DNA of 64,000 nucleotides from assembly GCA_963971535.1 (NCBI GenBank), contig OZ020589.1, forward strand, positions 69,045,239 through 69,109,238, in the 5' to 3' direction. The notes beneath the pieces are model-generated. The model was not told the DNA's origin. It worked only from the letters and a program-made list of their open reading frames with translations, and did no database searches. Both the position numbers and the translations under genes were made by a program. Source of the stretch: Notolepis coatsorum (lineage: Eukaryota > Chordata > Actinopteri > Aulopiformes > Paralepididae). This document shows, in pieces, positions 20,226 through 30,054 of this stretch (positions are counted from its first letter, which is position 1; every line of letters starts with the position of its first letter).

Positions 20226-20309
20226 CGGCCAATAGCCAGTGGCCACCAGTTATATTAGTGCCTGTTGACTGGTGATATGGTTGAGCCCAGCTCACCATCT
20301 GTAATACAC

Positions 20310-21033
20310 TTGCCAGGCCGCGTGTACCACTTCCGCAAACGGATTTGATTTCCGGGGTTGGCCTGATTGGCCGCGACGGCCACGTGACGCGCCGTTGTGC
20401 AACTGTTGTGTTACTGCTTTCTGACCGAATTAGTCATTCATTTGTAGCTATAAAGACATATTCATAATCCAACATATGTGTAAAGAAACAACATATTCCG
20501 ATTGGAAGGACTCCCATCTCCTCCTTCCTGCTCGACACAGGGCTGAGCTGTGCCGAGGTGCCGCCCCCCTCGCACGGCTTTGCTCTCACACTCGAGTGAG
20601 GAGGAGCGGAAGACCGCTGGTTCTCCAACATACAGCGGTGTGCTCTTCAGAATGTACCGGGAGAAACGTTTACTGTACCCCGCAGACATAATAAGCATAT
20701 AAGCAGTGCTTACTAACGTTATTAGTTACGCTATTTCTGACCGAATTAGTCATTCATTTGTCTAGCACAGTCTCTAACAGTAACAGTAAGGAGCATTTTA
20801 GATAAAAGTATTCTGTACTTCTGTATGACAACAATGTATGCCTTTCAAATGTTAAATGATAAATGATACACAGCGAAATCTACGCTCTCTCATCCTGCTT
20901 TCGCCAACGGCAGCGCGCTTGCCGCTGCGGCTGCCGCGGGGGCGTGCCACGGCGTGTCACGTGGCCGTCGCGGCCAATCAGGCCAACCCCGGAAATCAAA
21001 TCCGTTGCGGAAGTGGTACACGCTGCCAGGCCA
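20310..21033. repeat. Inverted repeat with 86-89-bp arms (20310-20395 and 20945-21033)
   Basis: Arms share GCGTGTACCACTTCCGC, GGATTTGATTTCCGGGGTTG and GCCTGATTGGCCGCGACGGC, with CACGTGAC at the inner end. The spacer (20396-20944) includes a 24-bp direct repeat CTGACCGAATTAGTCATTCA at about 20419 and 20738. It may be a composite MITE. No protein is recognised in it. Confidence 0.65.
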
Positions 21034-21239
21034 GCACTGGTTGCAAAGCAGTTTCGAGTCCACTCTCGAAACTCTGGCATTTGGAAGTATTAACTGAGTT
21101 GAAATACCCCTGCTTCACAACCTGAATTGGATCGTTTTCAGGTGGCAGGCTGGATAAGACCATAGTATTAAGCGTCTGTGGTCTCATGGGTGCTGGTGAG
21201 TGGATCATTTGTGATTCAAGGCTGGTCAGAGGACAATTG

Positions 21240-21562
21240 CAAAGTGTTCAGCTGAATCAACTTCCAAAGGTGCTTTAAATATCAAATTTGGTGAGGATGG
21301 AATGATAGTTGTAGAAGAAGGAATACATTTCTTCAATACATCTCAGTATTGTGAATTTCCAAGGATTCTATGCAGATTGGATCAGTAGTTATTGACCTAA
21401 ATGTAATACTGCCACTATTGTGAGGCCAATCATTGTAACTCTTGTAGCCTGCCTATAATGGGTAGCATTTCAAACCTACCCACCAGGTTTTGTTGCTCTG
21501 CGACTTTCTCAGACAAGGAAAAAAGGTGGGGTTTGAGATGGGTTTGTGGAGGTGCTTCCTAC
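21240..21562. other. Intron sequence, no recognised feature
   Basis: Unique-looking intronic DNA between the 21098-21243 duplication and the transporter exon at 21563. No ORF, RNA or terminal repeat was found. Confidence 0.5.
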
Positions 21563-21719
21563 CTGTGGAGGCAGCGACAGCTCCCACCAGCACAGAAGGG
21601 ATTCCCAGGATTATAATGAGGACAGCGGCGGCGAAGCAGGTCAGCTGGGCCTTGGCTGAGGAGGAGGCAGACAGCGTCCTCTGGTGGAAGCACTGGAAAG
21701 CCATACCAATAGTATGCAG
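21563..21719 (-). CDS. slc5a7-like: Choline transporter-like exon
   Basis: Between acceptor GGGGTTCTGCAG and donor ACAG/GTAGGAAG, 157 nt in phase 0 to phase 1. It encodes LHTIGMAFQCFHQRTLSASS followed by AKAQLTCFAAAVLIIILGIP and SVLVGAVAAST. This aligns in order with the CHT/SLC5A7 segment that has the FQRVLSASS motif and the following helix ending IGAIGAST. There is no frameshift. The intron immediately upstream (21720-21880) is a repeat that also occurs inverted at 32340-32622 and ends exactly at this splice acceptor. Confidence 0.85.
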
Positions 21720-21880
21720 CTGCAGAACCCCAGAACCACCACGCTTAGAGCCGCGCTTAGAGGCCCCGCGCTTAGAGACCCCTCGCTTCCATTGGCTGAT
21801 TTGGGTCACGTGACCGTCCCACCCAATGGCTGAATTGGAGTGTTGCACTGCGGGCATTGGCTGATTTGGGTCAGGTTGCA
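21720..21880 (-). repeat. CACGTG/CCAAT repeat ending at a splice acceptor
   Basis: On the minus strand: GTCACGTGACCCAAATCAGC, CCAATGGAAGCGAGGGGTCT, CTAAGCGCGG repeats, then GTGGTTCTGGGGTTCTGCAG, which is the acceptor. The same order of blocks occurs on the plus strand at 32340-32622. Confidence 0.8.
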
Positions 21881-21886
21881 CTGCGG

Positions 21887-21917
<31 letters not shown>

Positions 21918-22087
21918 AACTTTATTAACAGATTGTAGAATGGGTACACGTGACCGCCACAGGCCCTGATTGATTGATTGAAAACTTTATTAACTGATTG
22001 TAGAATGGGTACAGTGACCTGACCGTTTGATTGATTGATTGATTGATTGAAAACTTTATTAACAGATTGCAGAATGGGTACAGTGAC

Positions 22088-22119
<32 letters not shown>

Positions 22120-22228
22120 AACTTTATTAACAGATTGTAGAATGGGTACAGTGACCGATTGATTGATTGGTTGATTAATTGATTGCTTGAAAACTTTATT
22201 AACAGATTGTAGAATGGGTACAGTGACC

Positions 22229-22279
<51 letters not shown>

Positions 22280-22670
22280 AACTTTATTAACAGATTGCAG
22301 AATGGGTACAGTGACGTCACAGGCCCGGATTGATTGATTGATTGATTGAAAACTTTATTAACAGATTGTAGAATGGGTACACGTGACCGCCACAGGCCCT
22401 GATTGATTGATTGAAAACTTTATTAACTGATTGTAGAATGGGTACAGTGACCTGACCGTTTGATTGATTGATTGATTGATTGAAAACTTTATTAACAGAT
22501 TGCAGAATGGGTACAGTGACCGATTGATTGATTGATTGATTGATTGAAAACTTTATTAACAGATTGTAGAATGGGTACAGTGACCGATTGATTGATTGAT
22601 TGATTAATTGATTGCTTGAAAACTTTATTAACAGATTGTAGAATGGGTACAGTGACCGATTGATTGATTT

Positions 22671-22703
<33 letters not shown>

Positions 22704-22810
22704 AAACTTTATTAACAGATTGCAGAATGGGTACAGTGACGTCACAGGCCCGGATTGATTGATTGATTGATTGATTGAAAACTTTATTAACAGATTGCCG
22801 AATGGGTATA
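21887..22810 (-). repeat. Satellite-like array of LINE tails with 430-bp higher-order unit
   Basis: About fourteen copies of a short unit: (GATT)n, then GAAAACTTTATTAACAGATT, GYAGAATGGGTAC and a linker AGTGACC or CGTGACCGCCACAGGCCC. Each unit is the last ~35 bp of the LINE family at 1690-3062. All copies are cut at the same GTACCC position. A block of about 430 bp is duplicated (21948-22315 against 22381-22740), giving a higher-order repeat. Confidence 0.9.
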
Positions 22811-22811
22811 G

Positions 22812-23829
22812 AGGTGTGATAGGTGTGATAGGTGTGATAGGTGTGATAGGTGGGATCGGTGTGATAGGTGTGATAGGTGGGATCGGTGTGATAGGTGTGA
22901 TAGGTGTGATAGGTGGGATCGGTGTGATAGGTGTGATAGGTGGGATTGGTGTGATAGGTGGGATCGGTGTGATAGGTGTGATAGGTGTGATAGGTGGGAT
23001 CGGTGTGATAGGTGGGATTGATGTGATATGTGTGATCGGTGTGATAGGTGTGATAGGTGGGATCGGTGGGATTGGTGTGATAGGTGTGATAGGTGTGATA
23101 GGTGGGATCGGTGTGATAGGTGTGATAGGTGGGATCGGTGTGATAGGTGTGATAGGTGTGATAGGTGGGATCGGTGTGATAGGTGTGATAGGTGGGATTG
23201 GTGTGATCGGTGTGATAGGTGTGATAGGTGTGATAGGTGTGATAGGTGGGATCGGTGGGATTGGTGTGATAGGTGTGATAGGTGTGATAGGTGGGATCGG
23301 TGTGATAGATGTGATAGGTGTGATAGGCGTGATAGGTGGGATCGGTGTGATAGGTGGGATCGGTGTGATAGGTGTGATAGGTGTGATAGGAGTGATAGGT
23401 GGGATCGGTGTGATAGGTGGGATAGGTGGGATCGGTGTGATAGGTGTGATAGGTGTGATAGGTGGGATCGGTGTGATAGGTGTGATAGGTGGGATCGGTG
23501 TGATAGGTGGGATTGGTGTGATAGGTGTGATAGGTGTGATCGGTGTGATAGGTGGGATCGGTGGGATCGGTGTGATAGGTGGGATCGGTGTGATAGGTGT
23601 GATAGGTGGGATCGGTGTGATAGGTGTGATAGGTGTGATAGGTGGGATTGGTGTGATAGGTGTGATAGGTGTGATAGGTGTGATAGGTGGGATCGGTGTG
23701 ATAGGTGGGATCGGTGTGATAGGTGTGATAGGTGGGATCGGTGTGATAGGTGTGATAGGTGGGATCGGTGGGATCGGTGTGATAGGTGTGATAGGTGTGA
23801 TAGGTGGGATCGGTGTGAGAGGTGTGATA
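22812..23829. repeat. 9-bp minisatellite, about 113 units
   Basis: Units are GGTGTGATA and GGTGGGATC/T in an irregular order. Since 9 is a multiple of three, every frame is open and spurious long repetitive ORFs appear on both strands. The array replaces the normal sequence directly after one LINE tail (AGAATGGGTATAGAGGTGTG) and ends at another linker (CAGTGACCGTCACAGGCCC). Confidence 0.97.
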
Positions 23830-23847
23830 CAGTGACCGTCACAGGCC

Positions 23848-24108
23848 CGGATTGATTGATTGATTGATTGAAAACTTTATTAACAGATTGCAGAATGCAG
23901 TACAGCTCAATACACACAATTGTTAAGGGGATGCAGACCATGCAGTACTGTTACATTTGTGACATACAGTAAATATATACAAGGGGGAGGGAACTGTACA
24001 TTTATGATGAATTGAAAATGGGGGACCCTGATGTAAACAAGACGGAAGTCTTTCTCTGGTCTGCATCCCCTTAACAATTGTGTGTATTGAGCTGTACTGC
24101 AGATATAT
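23848..24108. repeat. Inverted pair of LINE 3' UTR segments
   Basis: The minus-oriented tail (23848-23945) and a plus-oriented segment (24000-24108) are reverse complements across CAGTACAGCTCAATACACAC, AATTGTTAAGGGGATGCAGA. The spacer is about 60 bp. Confidence 0.75.
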
Positions 24109-24149
24109 TTCAATTGCCTTACTTATTTACATAAGTATTATAGGCCTAC

Positions 24150-24466
24150 AGCAGTATTGTACAGACAGTCTGTGTGAAGTCTGTGTGGTTCTCCAGCTGC
24201 ACAAAGGCAGAGCAAGAGGCTCTACAGAGGGTGGTGAAGGCGGCAGGCAGGATTGTCGGGACTCCTCTATCAAACATCACCTCCGTCTTCACCTCCCGCT
24301 GCCTCCACCGCTCCAAGTGTATCATCAAGGACCAGTCTCACCCAGCACATCACCTCTTTCAGCTCCTTCCCCCAGGGAGGAGATACCGGTCCATACATGC
24401 CAAGAGTTCAAGATTTAAGAACAGCTTTTTCCCCCAAGCAGTCAGACTGTTAAACGCTCATTGACT
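24150..24466 (+). pseudogene. Rex1/L2-like LINE, reverse transcriptase C-terminus
   Basis: The plus strand encodes SCTKAEQEALQRVVKAAGRI, then SRCLHRSKCIIKDQSHPAHH, LFQLLPPGRRYRSIHAKSSR and FFPQAVRLLNAH with a stop. This is the C-terminal signature of fish Rex1-type LINEs but clearly a different subfamily from 9194-10018. Only about 95 codons remain; the 3' UTR reaches about 24600. Confidence 0.65.
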
Positions 24467-24603
24467 GTCCCCTCACGTGCACCATGCACTTACCTGGACT
24501 TGATAATCACTGTTACCACTCATCATGCACTTTATTTAAAATATTCTGTTATGTACAGTGTTATAGGTGTTGTTCATGTATGTATATATTGTACTACGGT
24601 CTG

Positions 24604-25225
24604 TGGGAGCTCCCCTGAAATTTCGCCTGTGAAACTTAACATTCAGACAAAGTCACAGAAGATTACAGACTGTATTAAGCCCAAACTGAGTAAAAGATCA
24701 CGTTCTGATATTGAAGATGCAGAGGAAGCTTCATTGGAGGAAGCGCTGACAATAAGAGAGGTTGACATGAATCTAACATTACAGGCCATCAATAAGAGAC
24801 TTGATAAACTGGATATGTTGGACTTGATGATGCAGGAAATTAAGAGCCTCAAAGAAAGCTTGGAGTTCAGTCAGAGACAAATTGATGAGCTGGTCAAGGA
24901 TAATGCTGAGCTGAAAGGAAAGGTGGAATACATGGGAAACAAAGTAGACATAATTGAGATAGACAACAGGAAGTTGAAGGAATCTCTTCTGGATGTACAG
25001 TGTAGGTCTATGCAAGACAATCTGGTTTTTACAGGGATAGCAGAGAAGGAAAGCAAGGACTGTGAAACAGTCATAAGGGAGTTTATGTACACAGAATGGG
25101 AAAACCCTCAGGGGACAGACCACGGGCAATAGTGGATCGTTTTGAGCATCACCAGCAGAAGGAGCTTGTCAAGGGTAGGAGCAGGGAGTTAAAGAACACC
25201 ACCTTTGGCATGAACGACCAATTTC
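24604..25225 (+). pseudogene. L1-like ORF1 (coiled coil plus RRM) fragment
   Basis: The frame to 25132 encodes a Lys/Arg-rich start, a coiled coil with heptads (about residues 75-145: LQAINKRLDKLDMLDLMMQE and following) and the start of an RRM-like domain, VQCRSMQDNLVFTGIAEKES. After a frame change near 25096 it continues as GDRPRAIVDRFEHHQQKELV and RELKNTTFGMNDQF. This is the typical order of the RNA-binding ORF1 protein of fish L1 elements. No ORF2 follows, so it is a stranded fragment. Confidence 0.65.
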
Positions 25226-25229
25226 TAAT

Positions 25230-25900
25230 TGTATGGCAAAACTTTTATTTTATAAACGGAAAGGTCAAAATAAACACAACACATGATGTATTCTTAATCT
25301 TACTAATAGGCTACATAAAAGCCTAAGAACAGTTTAATAAACCAATCATATGGCGAATCGACATGGGTTTAATGCGTACACCCCCCTACCCTCCCCCCAG
25401 TATCGCTGCAGCATACGATGAATCACGATGGGGTTTATTCTTTGAAAACAAAACAAAGTTTCATCTATTATTATTACACAGTAATTAAGATAAATAATTT
25501 AATCCAAGCGGCGTGTAATCCTCTTCCGTTCACATCGCACTTTCCCCTCGAAGAGGGCAGCAGGAGGTCGCAGAGGTCAAGAGAGACGGATCGGTTCTCC
25601 GTCGCCGTGGTCCAGAGAGGAAGGGAAGGTGTGCGATGTGGACGGAGGGGGTTCAGTCCTGCGTCAGGAGAAGCAGCGGAGTGCGTGTAGAGTAGAGGAC
25701 AGGGCCTGCAGTGCTACTGATTCAGTTTAGTAGTATAGGCCATATTCCTGGTGTTCCTCTGTCCAGCGATGGCCTTCTTGGTAATCATCCCCCGATATTC
25801 CATCACACATCAGCTGTTCTCTCTGAAACCTTAAAGAGGAAAACAAAAAAAACATTTAGTTTGAAGGTAGAATCTGTAACGTCGCCAAACAGTGACCTCT
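25230..25900. other. Unassigned sequence
   Basis: Includes a C-rich run (25380-25398) and a GC-richer stretch (25500-25700) with a short open frame but no recognisable domain. There are no clear terminal repeats. Confidence 0.4.
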
Positions 25901-25904
25901 TCAA

Positions 25905-26617
25905 GTTCAAGTTTGTTTATTAGTTGTCATAGTAAAATACAGAATACTTTATCATGAAATGCTTTTTTCTGTATGAGCCCCTGGGAGTGTGCTAGATAAA
26001 AATAGATAAAAAGTATAAAATAGAAAAAGTCAAAAGTACATGAAATAAAGTGTTCAGTCAATATACACATATACAATATACAATACAGAGTAAAAAGAGT
26101 AACAGTGAGGTACAATGCAGAAATGGGATGAGGTAAAACTTAGGGTAAGGTGCAATGAGGTATGAATTGTAGTGCAAATCTCTTTGCTAATAAATATAAA
26201 TTAAATTGTATTAAAGTGTCTAAAGTGGGTGTTAAGGTGAGTGTTTATTTAATTTTTCTTTTAATTATGTTTTTGGTAGGTTTTTATTTGTTTGTTCCAC
26301 CGGGCAGTCCGGCAGAGGGAGAGATAGAGGAAGAACGGGAGACAGAGCGGGGGGAAGACATTCGGCAAAGGATGCCGGGTCCGGGAATCGAACCCGGGTC
26401 GGCCGCTTCGCGACACAGCGCGTTAGATGGGTCGCCACTTGGGTGCCCAAGGTGAGTGTTTATTTAAAGTGTGTGCATGTGGATGTGTGTGCTGTGAGTG
26501 TAGTCATGATGGGTTGTTAAATAGTGTCATTGTCGTTGAGCATCCTGATGGCCTGGGGATAGAAGCTCCTTCTGAGTCTCTCTGTACTGGCCATGAGACT
26601 CCGGTAGCGCTTGCCTC
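25905..26617 (-). mobile_element. Rex1-like LINE 3' end, interrupted by a SINE
   Basis: Similar in order to the 3' UTR of the copies at 8725 and 57390 (GTTCAAGTTTGTTTATTAGT, TTGTAGTGCAAATC, and GAGCATCCTGATGGCCTGGG near 26540) but more diverged. On the minus strand it ends with the last codons [21 protein letters not shown] tRNA-derived SINE splits it at 26253-26458. Confidence 0.7.
26253..26458 (-). mobile_element. tRNA-derived SINE with 19-bp TSD
   Basis: On the minus strand it starts with a tRNA-like head (GGGCACCCAAGTGGCGACCC) containing an A-box-like segment and a perfect B box, GGTTCGATTCC, near 26390. An A-rich tail ends at about 26253. AAGGTGAGTGTTTATTTAA is present at 26234-26252 and 26459-26477, a full-length target duplication. 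A related head occurs at 56830. Confidence 0.85.
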
Positions 26618-26761
26618 TACTGTATCTTATTGCAAGGTGAATTTCTCCAGACCTCTCTTGGCAGAGCCTGAGGTGAGGCCAGCAATGGGAACCCCCCCCC
26701 CCCCCCCCACCAGTTAACTCCAACCACTCATACAGAACCAAGCATTTCACTGTAATGTACA

Positions 26762-26950
26762 TGTCAGTGTTGTAGTCGAGTCACAAAATCTTGAGTCCGA
26801 GTCGAGAGTCCCCAGTGTTCGAGCACGAGTCCAAGTCCCGAGTCACCAAAGAAGAGCCAGAGTCGAGTTTGAGTCGAGTCCCCATTACCCTAGTCCGAGT
26901 CCAAGTCATCCAGGTTGAGTCCACTCCACTCTGGCAGTCAAAGAGCTGAC
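26762..26950. mobile_element. Fragment with GAGTC-rich repeats (hAT-like end)
   Basis: Starts CAGTGTTGTAGTCGAGTCAC and is dense in GAGTCCGAGTC-type words. It resembles one end of a common fish hAT-like MITE. No matching right terminus was found. A poly-C run (26691-26708) lies just to the left. Confidence 0.4.
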
Positions 26951-27154
26951 ATGCAAATAAAAAAAGGTCTACATTAAACATAAATGACACAGCGGTCACC
27001 GTTTCAAAGGGAGTTTATTTACTTTGTGACACAATAGCCAAACAAAATGCACTAGCCATCAATATCTTATGGCAAATGATTAAGGCCTATTACAATACTT
27101 TTTTTAATATAAATAACTGTATTTATCAATTAACAAGTCTCAGTCCTCGTCTGC

Positions 27155-27239
27155 ACTATAACACAACGTTTTGGCCTGTGGCCTTTGTCAAGTCAAGGAC
27201 ACTTGACAAAGGCCACAGGCCAAAACGCTGTGTTATAGT
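27155..27239. repeat. 39-bp hairpin (one mismatch, 7-bp loop)
   Basis: Arms 27155-27193 and 27201-27239 are reverse complements apart from one base, built on GGCCTGTGGCCTTTGTCAAG. It forms a strong cruciform or RNA hairpin. It is probably part of a fold-back repeat; no gene is recognised. Confidence 0.85.
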
Positions 27240-27516
27240 AAATTAAACTTGGGAACACGGCAGACGGTGTGCTGACTTTTTTTCCACAACCTTGCATAGT
27301 AGTAAAGACATATTAGTATTGTAGGAAGAGAGCATGATAGTATAAGACAGTAAGAAGGTTAGTGTTTATTTATAAATTCTTTCTCATTTCATTGAATTAA
27401 TTTCATTCTCATATTGATTGAAGAAGTGTGTCGACGGCGACAGTTCAGGCTTCTTCTCACTGGCTTTGCTCAGAGTATCTCGCCAGGTGCAGAGACGCCA
27501 GACTATGCTGTTCATG

Positions 27517-27733
<217 letters not shown>

Positions 27734-28055
27734 ACTTTATTCTCCCGTGGTCAGTGAACCCCTGGGGAGAGCAGAGGCATGTCATTGAAGGTGTTGTAAA
27801 GATGTTTTTATGTAGATTTTTTACTTATTTTGATCTATGTACGAGTTATCTTACTGGAGGTACCATTGAATGTATGTATTATTTCTATATGATAACAGTA
27901 AAAGTGGACTTAAAGATGCTAAGAGAGAGATAAGGGGAGGGGGGTATACTTGTGTACACTTGTGGAGAAAAGGAACTAAACATAATTGATGGCAATGAAA
28001 ACCTGACTTGTGTACTGTAAAACCCAATTCAAATATTGTTTAAAATAAAAAAACA

Positions 28056-28220
28056 AGAGCAAGACGCTTAACCCCTAACTGCTCCCGATGAGCAGGTTGG
28101 CACCTTGCGTGGTCGCCTCTGCCGTCGGTGTGTGAATGTGTGAATGAAATGTGAGGAACAAAAATTGTAAAGCGCTTTGGATAAAAGCTGCTATATAAAT
28201 GCACCATTTACCATTTAATG
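28056..28220 (+). mobile_element. SINE-like element with L2-type 3' end
   Basis: Carries the fish SINE signature GACGCTTAACCCCTAACTGC ... TGTAAAGCGCTTTGGATAAA, then GCTGCTATATAAATGC and (CATTTAC)n. The 3' half resembles L2 LINE ends, as in partner-dependent SINEs. No TSD was defined. Confidence 0.6.
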
Positions 28221-28288
28221 TATATATTCATTATGACGTTAGATCATTCTTGGTATAAAAGGCATCCATTATAGATCCAGTATAGAGT

Positions 28289-28620
28289 AGGGATGCACCG
28301 ATCCGATATTGATATTGGATATCGGCCCCCGAAAATAGCTAGATCGGGTATCGGAGACACTTTAAATATATATATTGTTATTGTTTTTTATATGTTTATA
28401 TTTAATTTAATAATAAATAACAATTCAGTACATTTATATCTATGTCAAGCCTGATGTTGCCTTGCACAAAAGAATGATCCCAGTCTCTTCCACACAGTGA
28501 GGCATACAGTTTATTAATTGAACAATGGGTATCGGATCGGTACTCGGTATCGGCCGATACCCAAAGCCCAGGTATATCGGTATCAGTATCGGGACTGAAA
28601 GAGTCGGATCGGTGCATCCC
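28289..28620. mobile_element. Fold-back hAT-like MITE
   Basis: Starts AGGGATGCACCGATCCGAT and ends TCGGATCGGTGCATCCC, inverted termini. Flanks TATAGAGT and TATAGTAT are a degenerate 8-bp duplication. The interior has GATATCGG words in both orientations. Confidence 0.75.
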
Positions 28621-28649
28621 TATAGTATGGAGTACCTGGCTAATGAATG

Positions 28650-28906
28650 TCCCGGGCTCATCCGAATGAATGAATGACGTGCTCTCTGCCTCCGTGTCCG
28701 TTCTGGTCGTCCAAGCGGTGGGACACGGTCTTTACCCCGTCCTCTCTGCCTCGGTGTCCCTTCTGGTCGTCCAGGCGGTGGGACACGGTCTTTACCCCGT
28801 CCTCTCTGCCTCTGTGTCCCTTCTGGTCGTCCAGGCGGCGGGACACGGTCTTCACCCCATCGTCCTTCTTTGGCAGGTAGACCTCATGGAACAACAGTGG
28901 AGATAT
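28650..28906 (-). CDS. Possible exon with three 20-residue repeats
   Basis: After a good acceptor (polypyrimidine then CTTGTATAG at about 28907-28915) the minus strand is open for about 84 codons: LGISPLLFHEVYLPKKDDGV, then three copies of a 60-bp unit encoding DGVKTVSHRLDDQKGHRGRE with small changes, and a stop after VIHSFG. The repeat length is a multiple of three and the changes are mostly conservative, which is compatible with coding. The acceptor is phase 0 and could accept the phase-0 donor of the RING exon at 32073, giving a protein of about 140 residues. I do not recognise the sequence. It could equally be a minisatellite that is open by chance. Confidence 0.35.
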
Positions 28907-29029
28907 GCCCAGCTATACAAGAGGAAGACAGGCGATCAGAGATGAGTTAGACATGTCCTGTTACTTAAACTACTACAGTAGGTAGAGATGTAATGTTATA
29001 AAATATATAGAGATGTAATGTTATAAACG

Positions 29030-29111
29030 GGGCTACCGTGGACAGGGTGAGCAGCTTCAAGTACCTGGGGGTCCACATCTCAGAGGACCTGACATGGACA
29101 ACACACATAGA
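29030..29111 (+). pseudogene. Rex1-like LINE fragment, left part
   Basis: Plus strand reads ATVDRVSSFKYLGVHISEDL followed by TWTTHID, a Rex1-type reverse-transcriptase segment. It continues at 29541 (SVLKKVKQRLYHLRQLRK) after the SINE insertion. Confidence 0.65.
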
Positions 29112-29540
29112 CGATAGTGGCATGGTGGTGTAGTGGTTAACATTGTCGCCTCACAGCAAGAAGGTCCAGGGTTCGATTCCCGCTTGGGGACCAGGTTTCC
29201 ATGATGCCAGGTACCCAGGTGGGGTATCTCCCAGGCCTTTCTGTGTGGAGTTTGCATGTTCTCCCCGTGCTCGCAAGGGTTTCCCCCCGATAAGATAAAC
29301 CCAATGGAAAAACATGCACAACAATAGATCGCTAACGCTGTGGCGTCCTTGACGAAGATGGACAGGAGCACTTGGATTGCTCCCCTGGCGCGGCTCACGT
29401 TGACGCCTGTCTGCTCCCGGCTGCCCTTGGGGGGGAAGGACAACGGGATGGGTTAATCGCAGATACGAATTGCATGCATGCATCGCATGTGTGCCGATTG
29501 ATGACCTTTGAGCAGGTCCTAAATTATTATTATTATTAGA
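29112..29540 (+). mobile_element. tRNA-derived SINE inserted in Rex1 fragment
   Basis: The head GGTGGTGTAGTGGTTAACAT resembles an A box, and GGTTCGATTCCC (about 29170) is a perfect B box. The body includes TTTCTGTGTGGAGTTTGCAT, typical of a common teleost SINE, and the element ends with (ATT)n. TAGAC precedes the head and follows the tail; removing the SINE restores the LINE reading HIDSVLKK. Confidence 0.8.
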
Positions 29541-29624
29541 CTCAGTCTTAAAGAAGGTGAAGCAGCGCCTCTACCACCTGAGACAGTTAAGGAAGTATGT
29601 ATGTATATACACTCTTTTTCTGGA

Positions 29625-30040
29625 CCCTTTTTGTAGCACAAACAGTACTGTATTTGCAAATCTGGTATGTCATAAATGTATAGATGTAGCAGTACTGTCT
29701 ATCTGTATGTCATATATGTTATGATGAATTGAAAATGGGGGACCCTGATGTAAACAAGTCGAAAGTCTTTCTCTGGTCTGCATCCCCTTAACAATTGTAT
29801 GTATTGTTGAGCTGTACTGTACTGTACCCATTCTGCAATCTGTTAATAAACTTTTCAATCAATCAATCAATGGGTACAGTACAGTACAGCTCAATACACA
29901 ATTGTTAAGGGGATGCAGACCAGAGAAAGACTTTCGTCTTGTTTACATCAGGGTCCCCCATTTTCAATTAATCATATGACATACATGACATACAGATAGA
30001 CAGTACTGCTACATCTATACATTTATGACATACCAGATCC
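29625..30040. repeat. Tail-to-tail inverted pair of LINE 3' UTRs
   Basis: Plus-oriented 3' UTR and tail (29625-29870, ending CAATCAATCAATCAATG) faces a minus-oriented copy (29873-30035). Arms of about 160-220 bp are reverse complements through GGTCTGCATCCCCTTAACAA, with essentially no spacer beyond the CAAT run. Confidence 0.85.
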
Positions 30041-30054
30041 ATAGGCGCCTGGCC

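Noticed and set aside
20434..20698. Short open frames inside the 20310-21033 inverted repeat
   Set aside because: No domain, no splice context, and they overlap on both strands; likely chance in GC-rich DNA.
22771..23941. Open frames of 275-384 codons made of SHLSHR, CDRCDRW or GVIGVI repeats
   Set aside because: They arise from a 9-bp minisatellite without stops in any frame; no unique protein sequence.
26380..26460. A tRNA gene on the minus strand
   Set aside because: The A- and B-box region heads a SINE with a 19-bp target duplication and does not close a full cloverleaf that I could verify.
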